Below, one piece after another: positions 26,739 to 36,045 of a DNA stretch of 64,000 nt. Numbering within the stretch: the first letter of the stretch is position 1; the number at the start of each line of letters is the position of its first letter. The notes under the pieces are model-generated. The model ran no database searches, was not told the DNA's origin, and saw only the letters and a list, made by a program, of their open reading frames with translations. Location of the stretch: contig NZ_JSXI01000018.1 in assembly GCF_000803065.1 (NCBI RefSeq), forward strand, positions 124,001-188,000. The letters run 5' to 3'. A program made the translations under genes and the position numbers. This DNA is from Sphingomonas sp. ERG5. GTDB lineage: Bacteria > Pseudomonadota > Alphaproteobacteria > Sphingomonadales > Sphingomonadaceae.

Positions 26739-29495
26739 TCAATGCGCCGCGCCCCAGCTCTTCCCCGTGCCGATCTCGATGCCGAGTGGCACGCTGAGCA
26801 CCACCGCCGGTTCGGCGGCGGTCGCCATGACGCGTTCGATCACCGGCTTCGCCGCTTCGACATCGCCCTCGGGCAGCTCGAACACCAGTTCGTCATGCAC
26901 CTGGAGCAACATGCGGACATTGGGCAGCCCCGCTTCAAGCAAGGCCGGGCCCATCCGCGCCATCGCCCGCTTGATGATGTCGGCGCTGGTGCCCTGGATC
27001 GGTGCGTTGATCGCGGCGCGCTCGGCGCCCTGGCGCTCGTGCTGGATCTTCGACGCGATACGCGGAAAGTGCGTCTTCCGGCCGAACAGGGTGGTCGTAT
27101 AGCCCTTCTCGCGCACCGTCTCGATCGTCTGGACGATATAATTGTTGATGCCGGGGAAGCGTTCGAAATAGCGGTCGATCATCGCCTGGGCTTCCTCCGG
27201 CGTGACGTCGAGCCGGCCGGCCAGACCCCAGCGGCTGATGCCGTAGAGGATCGCGAAGTTGATCGTCTTGGCGCGTCCGCGCGTGTCGCGATTGACCTCG
27301 CCGAACAATTCCTGCGCGGTCAGGCTGTGAATGTCGTCGCCCCGGGCAAAGGCGTCGCGCAGCGCCGGGACGTCGGCCATATGCGCGGCGAGGCGCAATT
27401 CGATCTGCGAATAATCGGCGGCAAGCAGGACATTGCCCTCCTCCGCCACGAACGCGTCGCGAATCTGGCGGCCGACTTCGGTGCGGATCGGGATATTCTG
27501 CAGATTGGGATCGGTCGAGGATAGTCGTCCGGTCTGCGCGCCGGTCAGCGAGTAACTGGTATGGACACGACCGGTCGCCGGGTTGATCTGCGCCTGCAGC
27601 GCATCGGTATAGGTGGATTTGAGTTTCGACAGCTGACGCCAGTCGAGCACTTTGCGCGCAATATCCTTGCCGGGCGAATCCTTGTCGGCGGCGATCCGCT
27701 CGAGTTCATTGACGTCGGTCGAATAAACCCCCGACTTGCCCTTGCGTCCGCCCTTGATGCCCATGCGCTCGAACAGCACATCGCCCAGTTGCTTGGGGCT
27801 GCCAATGGTGAAGGCGCCGCCGGCCAGTGCATGGATCTCAACCTCGAGCGCGCCCATCTGATGCGCGAACTCGGTCGAGAGCTGCGACAGCTTTGCCGCA
27901 TCGACCCGGATGCCGTGCCGCTCCATCCGCGCGATGACCGGGATCAGTGGCCGGTCGACCATTTCATAGACGCGCGTGACCTGTTCGGCGGGCAAACGCG
28001 GCTTGAAACGACGCCACAGCCGCAAGGTGACGTCGGCATCTTCGGCGGCATAGCGCGTCGCGGTCTTCAGGTCGATTTCGGCGAAGCCACGCTGGTTCTT
28101 GCCGGTGCCGACCACGTCCTTGAAGGCGATGCAGCTGTGCGAGAGGTGCGTCGCGGCGAGTTCGTCCATGCCGTGACCATGCAATCCGGCATCGAGATCG
28201 AAGCTCATCAGGATCGTGTCGTCGAACGGTGCGACGTCCAGGCCGGCGCGCCCGAGCACGATCATGTCATATTTCAGGTTATGGCCGATCTTCAGGACGC
28301 TGGGATCCTCGAACAAGGTCTTCAGCTTGGCCAATGCCACCGTCCGGTCGATCTGCACCGGCACTTCGGCGAACATGTCGGTGCCGCCGTGCGTCAAGGG
28401 TATGTAGCAAGCGAGATTGGGATGCAGCGCCATGCTCACCCCGACCAGTTCGGCGCGCGTCGCATCGACTCCGGTGGTCTCGGTATCGATCGCGATCCAG
28501 CCCTGATGCTTCGCAATGGTGATCCAGCGGTCGAGTGCGGCCTCATCGACCACAGTCTCATACGCGTCATGGTCGCAGGGTGGGTCTTCCTCCTGCGGTA
28601 CCGTCGATGCCGGTGCCGCGACCGGCGTGTCGGCGACCGCCGACAGCTTGGCGAGCAGCGACTTGAAGCCATGATGTTGCAGGAATGCGCGGAGCGGCGC
28701 GTCGGGAATGCCCTTCAACTCAAGGTCGTCGAGTGGTTCGGGCAACGGCACATCGCATTTCAGCTCGACCAGCACCCGGCTCAGCCGCGCCATATCGGCC
28801 TGTTCGATCAGATTGTCGCGCAGCTTGCCCGGCTTCATCGACGGTGCGGCGGCGAGCACCCCTTCCAGGTCGCCATGTTCGTTGATCAGCTTCGATGCGG
28901 TCTTCGGGCCGACTCCGGTGACGCCGGGAACGTTGTCGACACTGTCGCCCATCAGCGCGAGCACATCGCCCAGTCGCTCCGGCCCGACGCCGAATTTTTC
29001 CTGTACATGCTCCGCGCCGAGCCGGCGGTTGTTCATCGTGTCGTACATGTCGAGCCCAGGCTCGATCAGCTGCATCAAATCCTTGTCGGAGCTGACGATC
29101 GTCACCAGCCAGCCCTGCGCCAGCGCCGCCTTGGCATAACAGGCGATGATGTCGTCGGCTTCCAGCCCCTCGGTCTCGATGCAGGGCAAGGAGAAGGCGC
29201 GCGTCGCGTCGCGAATCATCGGGAATTGCGGGATCAGATCTTCCGGCGGCGGTGGCCGCTGCGCCTTGTACTTGTCGTAGAGTTCGTTGCGAAAGGTGTG
29301 GCTCGACTTGTCGAGAATCACCGCCATGTGGGTCGGGCCGTCGGCCTTGTGCAGCTCATCGGCGAGCTTCCACAGCATGGTGGTATAGCCATAGACCGCA
29401 CCGACCGGTTCGCCATGAACGTTGGTCAGCGGCGGCAGGCGATGATAGGCGCGGAAGATATAACCGGAGCCATCGACGAGATAGAGATGAGGCAT
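26739..29495 (-). CDS. polA: DNA polymerase I
   Basis: A 918-residue three-domain polymerase for Okazaki-fragment maturation and repair. The 5-prime nuclease domain (about 1-290) shows LYLVDGSGYIFRAYH, SSDKDLMQL, LMGDSVDNVPGV. The 3-prime exonuclease keeps its first acidic motif (AIDTETTGVD) and later FDLDAGL and YAAEDADVTL, so proofreading seems intact. The polymerase domain has motif A DYSQIELR, motif B RGRAKTINFAILYG and motif C LQVHDELVFE. The ATG at 29495 is the obvious start. Neighbours are a 2OG oxygenase upstream and the small winged-helix gene downstream on the same strand. Confidence 0.98.
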   Translation of the reverse strand: MPHLYLVDGSGYIFRAYHRLPPLTNVHGEPVGAVYGYTTMLWKLADELHKADGPTHMAVILDKSSHTFRNELYDKYKAQRPPPPEDLIPQFPMIRDATRAFSLPCIETEGLEADDIIACYAKAALAQGWLVTIVSSDKDLMQLIEPGLDMYDTMNNRRLGAEHVQEKFGVGPERLGDVLALMGDSVDNVPGVTGVGPKTASKLINEHGDLEGVLAAAPSMKPGKLRDNLIEQADMARLSRVLVELKCDVPLPEPLDDLELKGIPDAPLRAFLQHHGFKSLLAKLSAVADTPVAAPASTVPQEEDPPCDHDAYETVVDEAALDRWITIAKHQGWIAIDTETTGVDATRAELVGVSMALHPNLACYIPLTHGGTDMFAEVPVQIDRTVALAKLKTLFEDPSVLKIGHNLKYDMIVLGRAGLDVAPFDDTILMSFDLDAGLHGHGMDELAATHLSHSCIAFKDVVGTGKNQRGFAEIDLKTATRYAAEDADVTLRLWRRFKPRLPAEQVTRVYEMVDRPLIPVIARMERHGIRVDAAKLSQLSTEFAHQMGALEVEIHALAGGAFTIGSPKQLGDVLFERMGIKGGRKGKSGVYSTDVNELERIAADKDSPGKDIARKVLDWRQLSKLKSTYTDALQAQINPATGRVHTSYSLTGAQTGRLSSTDPNLQNIPIRTEVGRQIRDAFVAEEGNVLLAADYSQIELRLAAHMADVPALRDAFARGDDIHSLTAQELFGEVNRDTRGRAKTINFAILYGISRWGLAGRLDVTPEEAQAMIDRYFERFPGINNYIVQTIETVREKGYTTTLFGRKTHFPRIASKIQHERQGAERAAINAPIQGTSADIIKRAMARMGPALLEAGLPNVRMLLQVHDELVFELPEGDVEAAKPVIERVMATAAEPAVVLSVPLGIEIGTGKSWGAAH

Positions 29496-29549
29496 GTCCG
29501 GCAGATAGCCGAAGCAGCGGGCGGGACAAAGCCCCTGTTCGCGCCCCGA

Positions 29550-30266
29550 TCAGGCCGCGTCGTGAAAGATGATCCCCATCGTGTGCCGCTCGCCTGACCG
29601 AACGGTGCTGACGCCATGACGCATCGTCACGCGATAGTCGCCGCGCCCGCCGCGTACTGGACGGTGATTCACCGCGAAGACCACCGCATCGCCTTGGACA
29701 AGCGGCACCACCTCGACGCGCGATTGCATGCGCGGCCGCTGTTCGGTCAGGACGAATTCGCCGCCGGTGAAGTCTTGCCCGGGCTGCGACAACAGGACCG
29801 CGACCTGCAGCGGAAAGACATGCTCGCCATAGAGGTCCTGATGCAGGCAATTATAGTCGCCCGGGCCATAGCGCAGCAGCAGTGGCGTGGGTCGTTGTTG
29901 TCCCGCCGCGTGGCAGCGGTCGAGAAATGCGCCATGGGTGTCGGGAAAGCGGATCGCGCTGCTCAGCCGCTCGGCCCAGTCGTTCGCGATTGGCTGCAAC
30001 CATGGATAGAGCGCCGCGCGCAGGATCGCGACGGTGCGCGGCAGCGGATAAGCGAAATAGCCATAGGCGCCGCGACCGAACCCGTGCCGCGCCATGACGA
30101 TGCGGCTGCGAAACAGGCTGTCGTCGGTGTAGCTCGCGGCGATGGCGGTGCAGGTCGCGGGATCGAGCAGACCGGGCAGATGTGCGCTGCCGCTGGCGTT
30201 GAGCGCGATCCGGGCGTCAGCCCAATTCTGCGCGGCGATGCGCGTTTCGATATCTGTGCTTGTCAT
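29550..30266 (-). CDS. 2OG-Fe(II) oxygenase
   Basis: A 238-residue dioxygenase of the double-stranded beta-helix fold. The facial triad is visible as H142-x-D144 (LHQDLYGEH) and a distal His at 217, with Arg227 ten residues later to bind 2-oxoglutarate (SGERHTMGIIFHDA). The preceding LLLRYGPGDYNCLHQD and GGEFVLTEQRPRMQS fit prolyl-4-hydroxylase-like or DNA-repair-type members often annotated only as 2OG-Fe(II) oxygenase. It lies 54 bases upstream of polA on the same strand, which suggests, but does not prove, a link with DNA repair. The substrate is unknown. Confidence 0.85.
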   Translation of the reverse strand: MTSTDIETRIAAQNWADARIALNASGSAHLPGLLDPATCTAIAASYTDDSLFRSRIVMARHGFGRGAYGYFAYPLPRTVAILRAALYPWLQPIANDWAERLSSAIRFPDTHGAFLDRCHAAGQQRPTPLLLRYGPGDYNCLHQDLYGEHVFPLQVAVLLSQPGQDFTGGEFVLTEQRPRMQSRVEVVPLVQGDAVVFAVNHRPVRGGRGDYRVTMRHGVSTVRSGERHTMGIIFHDAA

Positions 30267-30370
30267 GCCGCAGGGATCGCATGACCAGGCTCAGGGCGCT
30301 TCCCGCCGCTTGCGCTCGAAGCCCGGCTCAGCCCGCCCGCCCCTGAAGGGAGGCGGCCTTGAGGTGAGGA

Positions 30371-31513
30371 TCAGTGGTGATTCACCACCACGGCGGCGAC
30401 CACGGCCTGCATCAGCGCCTGGCGGTCGGGAATCGGGCGCGGCGTGTCGCCGATCATCACCGCGAGCGCATAGCTTTTGCCGTCGGGCGCAGTGAGCAGG
30501 CCGACATCATTATAGCCCGCGGTCCGTCCGGCGAGATCCTGGCCGGTGCCGGTCTTGTGCCCGAAGCTCCAGCCTTCCGGTACCGCGCCGCGCAAGCGCA
30601 TCTTGCCGGTCTTGGACGATTGCATCGTGCCGATCAGATACTCGGTCGAACTCGCTGACAGCAGCTCGCCTCTTTTCAGCTTCATCAGCGCACCGGCGAT
30701 CGCCATCGGCGCGGCGCCGTCGGGCGGATCGGTGACGTAGCGCTCGAACGCTGCGATCCGGTCGGTCTGCGGCAAGCGCGCCCGCGCCCGGGTAAAGGCG
30801 TTGCCAAAGGCATATTCGGGTTTCCAAGCCAGGCCGGCGGTGGCGCTTTGCAGCAGCCGTTCGCCCGGGCCGAAGCGGATGTCGCCAAGCTGCTTGCGCT
30901 GGATGAAGGCGCGCACCGCCTTGGGGCCGCCGACATAGCGCAACAGCCGGTCATTGGCGGTGTTGTCGCTCATCGTCAGTGCGCGTTGCAGCAATGCGCC
31001 GATCGTCGTCTGATAGCCATCCGCCTTGATCAGAGCCGCGATCGGCTGATGGAACAGGGTCAGATCCTCGGGCTTCAACGTCACCGGATCTTCGAGCCGC
31101 AATTTGCCCGCGTCGCGGAAATCGAGCACCGTCATCGCCACCCACAGCTTGCTCACGCTTTGCTGCGGCAATAGCGCATCGCCATTGGTCTGGACGCTCC
31201 AGCCATTGTCGACGCTGCGCACTGCAATACCGACGCGGCCGTTGAAGCTGCGCCCGAGTGCCGCGATATTGGTGACCAGCGCTTGCGGCGCGCTCATCGG
31301 CCGCGGGGTGGCCGGCGGCACGGGAACCACGACCTGATATCGCGGCGGTGCCTGATAGGGTGCGGGGCGATAGACGGGCGGTGCCGTCCGCGAATCCGCC
31401 ACTTTCGGGCTGGCGGCAACGCATGACGCCACCGCCGCCGCAGCGAACACCATCGTTGCCGGTCGGCGCCAGTTGGAATTGGACAAGTCGGAATTCAAAA
31501 TTTGTTCAGTCAC
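30371..31513 (-). CDS. Class A beta-lactamase-like serine hydrolase, exported
   Basis: From GTG at 31513 the protein has 380 residues: a signal segment (MVFAAAAVASC, possible lipobox Cys31), a Pro/Tyr-rich linker (about 44-72) and a class A domain. Catalytic motifs are S119-V-S-K122, S182-D-N184 and K320-T-G322. Glu218 sits exactly 36 residues after the SDN serine, the spacing of Glu166 in class A enzymes, but the usual Asn170 is Gln222. The distance from SDN to KTG is about 34 residues longer than the classical 104, an insertion after the omega loop. It may hydrolyse beta-lactams or be a related peptidoglycan-active protein. No LysR regulator adjoins it. Confidence 0.82.
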   Translation of the reverse strand: MTEQILNSDLSNSNWRRPATMVFAAAAVASCVAASPKVADSRTAPPVYRPAPYQAPPRYQVVVPVPPATPRPMSAPQALVTNIAALGRSFNGRVGIAVRSVDNGWSVQTNGDALLPQQSVSKLWVAMTVLDFRDAGKLRLEDPVTLKPEDLTLFHQPIAALIKADGYQTTIGALLQRALTMSDNTANDRLLRYVGGPKAVRAFIQRKQLGDIRFGPGERLLQSATAGLAWKPEYAFGNAFTRARARLPQTDRIAAFERYVTDPPDGAAPMAIAGALMKLKRGELLSASSTEYLIGTMQSSKTGKMRLRGAVPEGWSFGHKTGTGQDLAGRTAGYNDVGLLTAPDGKSYALAVMIGDTPRPIPDRQALMQAVVAAVVVNHH

Positions 31514-31658
31514 GCAACAATGCCCCGCCCCCGGAGGATGTCGACCCTTATGCCCATAATCTTGCGGAGAAATAGCTGAACGGCAAGATTGCGATGAAAT
31601 GCCGCTGATGCGCGGTGGGACGGTCGCGTAACGATGTATGCAACCCACTGAGAGTCTG

Positions 31659-31731
31659 TTTGAAATTCGGACGGGGCCGGGGACGGGGACGAGCCGGTGC
31701 CGCCAAAACCCGGCCTTGGCAGTTTTTCAAA
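31659..31731. repeat. Two-tier inverted repeat between nadB and the beta-lactamase gene
   Basis: TTTGAAA (31659-31665) pairs with TTTCAAA (31725-31731), and inside it GGCCGGG (31675-31681) pairs with CCCGGCC (31709-31715). The inner arm also holds GGGGAC direct repeats. It follows the nadB stop and could be its terminator, but no clear U-tract follows. The remaining part of the 233-base gap shows nothing else recognisable. Confidence 0.4.
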
Positions 31732-31746
31732 TAGGCACCCGACCCT

Positions 31747-33333
31747 TTACGGGATCAGGACCGTATCGACTGCTTCGGGCAACATCTCGGGGTAATCGAG
31801 CGTGTAGTGCAGCCCGCGCGATTCATGGCGGTGCAGCGCCGAGCGGACGATCAGATCGGCGGTCTGGAGCAAGTTGCGCAGCTCGATCAGGTCCGGCGTG
31901 ACGCGAAAATGTCCATAATAATCATTCACTTCCTCAGTCAGCAGGCGAATGCGGTGCTGCGCGCGCTCAAGCCTTTTGGTGGTGCGGACGATGCCGACAT
32001 AATTCCACATGAAGCGGCGGATTTCGGTCCAGTTCTGCTTGATGACGACTTCCTCGTCCGAATCCTCGACCCGGCTTTCGTCCCAGGCACGGATCGCGGG
32101 TGGTTCGGGCAGTTCGTCCCAATGCGCATTGATATGCTTTGCCGCCGCCTCGCCGAACACAAAGCATTCGAGCAGCGAATTGGAAGCAAGGCGATTGGCG
32201 CCATGCAGCCCGGATTCGCTGCACTCGCCAGCGGCATACAGGCCGGGCAGGTCAGTGCGGCCATCGAGATCGATCACCACGCCGCCACAGGTGTAATGCT
32301 GGGCCGGCACCACCGGGATCGGATCTTTGGTCATGTCGATGCCGAGGCCCATGAGCTTTTCGTAGATGTTGGGAAAATGCTCCTTCACGAAATCCGGGCC
32401 CTTGTGGCTGATATCGAGATGGACATAATCGAGCCCGAGCCGCTTGATCTCATGGTCGATCGCGCGCGCGACGATATCGCGCGGCGCGAGTTCGGCGCGT
32501 TCGTCGAAATCGGGCATGAAACGATAGCCGGTTTCCGGGATCAGCAGATGCCCGCCTTCACCCCGTACCGCCTCGGTGATCAGGAAATTCTTGACCTCGA
32601 GATTGTACAGGCAGGTCGGATGGAATTGCATGAATTCCATGTTCGACACCCGGCATCCCGCACGCCACGCCATGGCGATGCCGTCACCGGTCGCGCCGCG
32701 CGGCGCGGTTGAGAAGAGATAGGTCCGCCCCGCGCCGCCGGTCGCGAGAATGGTCGCGCGTGCGGTGTAGAGTTCGACCCGTCCGGTGGCGCGGTTGACC
32801 GCATAGACCCCCCACACATGGCCCGAGCCCGAATAGCGTTCTTCGTGACGCCCGGTGGCGAGATCGATCGCGACCATGTCGGGCACCAGGGTGATATTGG
32901 GATGGGCGGTCGCGGCGCGAGTCAGCGCTTCCTGCACTGCCCAGCCGGTGGCATCGTCGACATGGACGATGCGGCGATGGCTATGCCCGCCTTCGCGGGT
33001 CAGATGCCGCGCGTCGCCGTCCATGTTGAACGGGACACCCAGCGCCGCAAGCCGTTCGATCGCGGCCGGCGCGCTTTCGACGACGAATTCCACCGTGGCG
33101 CGGTCGTTGAGGCCGGCGCCGGCCACCATCGTGTCCTCGATATGGCTTTCGAACGTGTCACCGGGCTCAAGCACCGCGGCGATCCCGCCTTGCGCCCAGG
33201 CGGTCGACCCTTCGTTGAGTCCGCCCTTGGCGAGTACCGTCACCTTGAACCGGTCGGCCAGGTTGAGCGCGGCGGTCAGCCCGGCCGCGCCGGAACCGAT
33301 GATCAGAACGTCGCTTTGCTTTGAGTCCGGCAC
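31747..33333 (-). CDS. nadB: L-aspartate oxidase
   Basis: About 528 residues. NadB oxidises L-aspartate to iminoaspartate, the first step of de novo NAD synthesis. It has the FAD-binding VLIIGSGAAGLTAALNLAD, the GGLNEGSTAWAQGGIAA loop, the active-site REGGHSHRRIVH, FMQFHPTCLYN, ITEAVRGEGGHL, and the C-terminal FAD motif GLYAAGECSESGLHGANRLASNS. The C-terminal helical domain is complete. GTG at 33333 has a GGAG five bases upstream; GTG at 33354 is the longer alternative. nadA and nadC are not in the window. It lies just behind the ABC ATPase gene on the same strand. Confidence 0.96.
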   Translation of the reverse strand: MPDSKQSDVLIIGSGAAGLTAALNLADRFKVTVLAKGGLNEGSTAWAQGGIAAVLEPGDTFESHIEDTMVAGAGLNDRATVEFVVESAPAAIERLAALGVPFNMDGDARHLTREGGHSHRRIVHVDDATGWAVQEALTRAATAHPNITLVPDMVAIDLATGRHEERYSGSGHVWGVYAVNRATGRVELYTARATILATGGAGRTYLFSTAPRGATGDGIAMAWRAGCRVSNMEFMQFHPTCLYNLEVKNFLITEAVRGEGGHLLIPETGYRFMPDFDERAELAPRDIVARAIDHEIKRLGLDYVHLDISHKGPDFVKEHFPNIYEKLMGLGIDMTKDPIPVVPAQHYTCGGVVIDLDGRTDLPGLYAAGECSESGLHGANRLASNSLLECFVFGEAAAKHINAHWDELPEPPAIRAWDESRVEDSDEEVVIKQNWTEIRRFMWNYVGIVRTTKRLERAQHRIRLLTEEVNDYYGHFRVTPDLIELRNLLQTADLIVRSALHRHESRGLHYTLDYPEMLPEAVDTVLIP

Positions 33334-33357
33334 ACCCACTCCGTTCTTGACCACAGG

Positions 33358-34281
33358 CTAGGCGTTGGAGGCCCGTGTCAGGTTGAGGAACACATCCTCC
33401 AGATCGGCCTCGCGGGTCGACACGTCAACGATGCCATAGCCATCGGCCTGTACCGCGGCGAGTACTTCACCGGCATTGGCCACATCCTTGCGATACGTGA
33501 TCGCAAGCGTCCGGCTGCCTTTCAGCTCGATCTTCTGGAAGCAGGCTGCGGCGGGTGGCGTCACGACGTCGCGATCGACCGTGACCTCGACCAGCTTCTC
33601 GGTCGCCATGCCAACCAGTTCGCGAGTCGGCTTGTCCGCGATCAGCTTGCCATGATTGATGATCGCGATCCGGTCGCAGAGCTGTTCGGCTTCTTCGAGA
33701 TAATGGGTGGTCAGCACCACCGTCACGCCTTGCGCGTTGAGCTGGCGGACATAGGCCCAGAGCTGCTGGCGCAGTTCGATATCGACCCCGGCGGTCGGTT
33801 CGTCGAGTACCAGTACCGGTGGAGAGTGGACCATTGCCTTGGCGACCATCAACCGCCGCTTCATGCCGCCCGACAGCGTGCGGGCATAGGCATTGGCCTT
33901 GTCCTCCAGATGCACCGCGCGCAACAATTCCATCGAGCGGCGCTTCGCCCTGGGCACGCCGTAAAGCCCGGCCTGGATTTCCAGCGTCTCTACGGGTGTG
34001 AAGAAGGGGTCGAACAGGATTTCCTGATTGACGATGCCGATCGACACCTTGGCGTTGCGCGGGTGCTGATCGATGTCGAAGCCCCAGATCGAGGCAGTGC
34101 CGCTGCTCTTGTTGACCAGCCCGGCAAGAATATTGATCAGCGTCGATTTGCCCGCGCCGTTCGGCCCGAGCAGCCCGAAGATGCTGCCGCGCTCGACATC
34201 GAGCGTGACATCGTCGAGCGCGCGTTTGCCGCCCGCATAAGTCTTGCACAGATTGGCGATCGAGATTGCGGCTTCGGTCAT
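33358..34281 (-). CDS. ABC transporter ATP-binding protein (YadG-like)
   Basis: A 307-residue nucleotide-binding protein with Walker A GPNGAGKST, signature LSGGMKRRL, Walker B VLVLDEPTAGVD and the switch His in LTTHYLEEAE. The front IANLCKTYAGGKRALDDV and the DIELRQQLWAYVRQLNAQG segment match the YadG/DrrA-type export ATPases, which work with an ABC-2 permease such as YadH. No permease gene is next to it, so the partner must be elsewhere. It precedes nadB with a short gap and is divergent from the zinc-finger gene. Confidence 0.92.
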   Translation of the reverse strand: MTEAAISIANLCKTYAGGKRALDDVTLDVERGSIFGLLGPNGAGKSTLINILAGLVNKSSGTASIWGFDIDQHPRNAKVSIGIVNQEILFDPFFTPVETLEIQAGLYGVPRAKRRSMELLRAVHLEDKANAYARTLSGGMKRRLMVAKAMVHSPPVLVLDEPTAGVDIELRQQLWAYVRQLNAQGVTVVLTTHYLEEAEQLCDRIAIINHGKLIADKPTRELVGMATEKLVEVTVDRDVVTPPAAACFQKIELKGSRTLAITYRKDVANAGEVLAAVQADGYGIVDVSTREADLEDVFLNLTRASNA

Positions 34282-34361
34282 GACAGTGGCGAATAAGCGC
34301 GTGATGCGACATCGCCAAGTGCCGATTGCCCGTCGCGTCCAGCCTTGCTATCCGCAGGTGC

Positions 34362-34595
34362 ATGATCGCACCGCCCGAAACCCTCCGCGTCAGCCATGCC
34401 CGTGTCTCCTGTGACGGCGCGACCGATATTCCCGGCGGCGCCTCGCTTGGCCATCCGCGCGTGTTCCTGCAGATCGACGAGCAGGGCTATGTCGATTGCG
34501 GCTATTGCGATCGGCGCTTCGTGCTGATTGGAGGACCCGCTGACGGGGTCGATCCGGCGACGCTTCACGATATCGCGTCTGGCGCCAGCCTCTAA
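34362..34595 (+). CDS. Zinc-finger CHCC protein (NDUFS6-like)
   Basis: A 77-residue protein with the zf-CHCC pattern: Cys in RVSCDG, His in LGHPRVFL, then DCGYCDRRF giving the C-x2-C pair. This domain binds zinc and is the bacterial counterpart of the NDUFS6 subunit/assembly factor of respiratory complex I. The ATG at 34362 follows a GCAGG site. It begins a plus-strand run and ends 19 bases before tldD. Confidence 0.85.
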   Translation: MIAPPETLRVSHARVSCDGATDIPGGASLGHPRVFLQIDEQGYVDCGYCDRRFVLIGGPADGVDPATLHDIASGASL

Positions 34596-34614
34596 GCCAA
34601 CTATATTGTCGGGC

Positions 34615-36045
34615 ATGACCAGTCCGACAGACCCCCGCACCTTTCTCTACCATGCCGGCCAGCTTGAGCCCGAAGAGGCCCAGCGCCTGACCGCGAAAGC
34701 CTTGTCCAAGGCGGACGATGGCGAACTCTATCTGCAATATCGCAAGGCCGAGGCATTCGGCTTCGATGATGGCCGGTTGAAAACCGCGAGCTACGACACC
34801 CAATCGGGCTTTGGCCTGCGCGCCGTGTCGGGCGAAACCACCGCTTTCGCGCATGCCAATGAATTGAGCGCGGCCGCGATCAACCGCGCCGCCGAGACGA
34901 TGGCGCTGATCGATCCTTCCGCAGGTCCCAAGGCCGGCCCGCCACAGGGCACCAACCGGCATCTTTATACCGATGCCGATCCGCTCGACCTCGTGCCCTT
35001 CGCCGACAAGGTCAATCTGTGCCAGACGATCGATGCTGCTGCGCGCGCGCGCGATCCGCGCGTCGCGCAAGTCTCGGTCGCGCTCTCGGGAACGTGGAGC
35101 GTGGTCGAGATCGTCCGCGCCGATGGCTTTATCGCGACCGATATCCGTCCGCTGGTGCGCCTGAACGTGACGATCGTGGTGGAACAGAATGGCCGACGCG
35201 AAACCGGCACTTTCGGACTCGGCGGGCGCTATCTCTACGATCAGCTGATGCAGCCCGAGACCTGGAACCGTGCGATCGATGAAGCGCTGGCGCAAGCGGT
35301 GGTCAATCTCGATTCGGTCGCCGCGCCGGCGGGCGAGATGACCGTGCTGCTTGGGCCGGGCTGGCCCGGCATCCTGCTGCATGAGGCGATCGGCCATGGG
35401 CTCGAGGGCGATTTCAATCGCAAGGGCACCAGCGCCTTTTCCGGCCGCATCGGCGAACGCGTTGCGGCGCCGGGCGTGACCGTGGTCGATGACGGATCTA
35501 TCGCCGACCGGCGTGGTTCGCTGTCGATCGACGACGAGGGTACGCCGACCCAGGAGAATATCCTGATCGAGGATGGCATCCTCAAGGGCTATATCCAGGA
35601 CCGGCTCAATGCGCGGCTGATGGGCGTCGCGCCGACCGGCAATGGCCGGCGCGAAAGCTTCGCCCATGCGCCGATGCCGCGCATGACCAACACGTTCATG
35701 CGCGCTGGCAAGGATGATCCGGCCGAACTCCTGTCTCGCGTGAAGTCGGGCATCTTCGCCAAGAGCTTCGGCGGCGGCCAGGTCGATATCGTCTCGGGCA
35801 AGTTCGTGTTCAGCTGCACCGAGGCGTACAAGATTGAAAATGGCAAGCTCGGCGCACCGATCAAGGGCGCGACGCTGATCGGCGACGGCCCATCCTGCCT
35901 GACTCGGGTCGAAGGCATCGGCAACGACTTCGCGCTGGATGAAGGCGTCGGCATGTGCGGCAAGGCTGGGCAGAGTGTGCCGGCCGGTGTCGGCCAGCCG
36001 ACCCTGCTCGTTGCCGGCCTGACCGTCGGCGGGACCGCGATGTGA
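34615..36045 (+). CDS. tldD: TldD metalloprotease subunit
   Basis: A 476-residue member of the TldD/PmbA family. The catalytic LLHEAIGHGLEGD (H-E-x3-H) binds zinc in the TldD subunit, which with TldE/PmbA forms a protease that digests unfolded peptides and processes some modified peptides such as microcin B17. Other family segments are YDTQSGFGLRAV, ADGFIATDIRPLVRL and the glycine-rich end. The tldE gene is not adjacent. The ATG at 34615 gives MTSPTD; the stop shares GTGA with the next start. Confidence 0.94.
   Translation: MTSPTDPRTFLYHAGQLEPEEAQRLTAKALSKADDGELYLQYRKAEAFGFDDGRLKTASYDTQSGFGLRAVSGETTAFAHANELSAAAINRAAETMALIDPSAGPKAGPPQGTNRHLYTDADPLDLVPFADKVNLCQTIDAAARARDPRVAQVSVALSGTWSVVEIVRADGFIATDIRPLVRLNVTIVVEQNGRRETGTFGLGGRYLYDQLMQPETWNRAIDEALAQAVVNLDSVAAPAGEMTVLLGPGWPGILLHEAIGHGLEGDFNRKGTSAFSGRIGERVAAPGVTVVDDGSIADRRGSLSIDDEGTPTQENILIEDGILKGYIQDRLNARLMGVAPTGNGRRESFAHAPMPRMTNTFMRAGKDDPAELLSRVKSGIFAKSFGGGQVDIVSGKFVFSCTEAYKIENGKLGAPIKGATLIGDGPSCLTRVEGIGNDFALDEGVGMCGKAGQSVPAGVGQPTLLVAGLTVGGTAM

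Noticed and set aside
27561..29597. A 678-codon open frame antisense to polA
   Set aside because: Same low-information Arg/Gly/Asp-rich composition; polA on the other strand is full length with all motifs.
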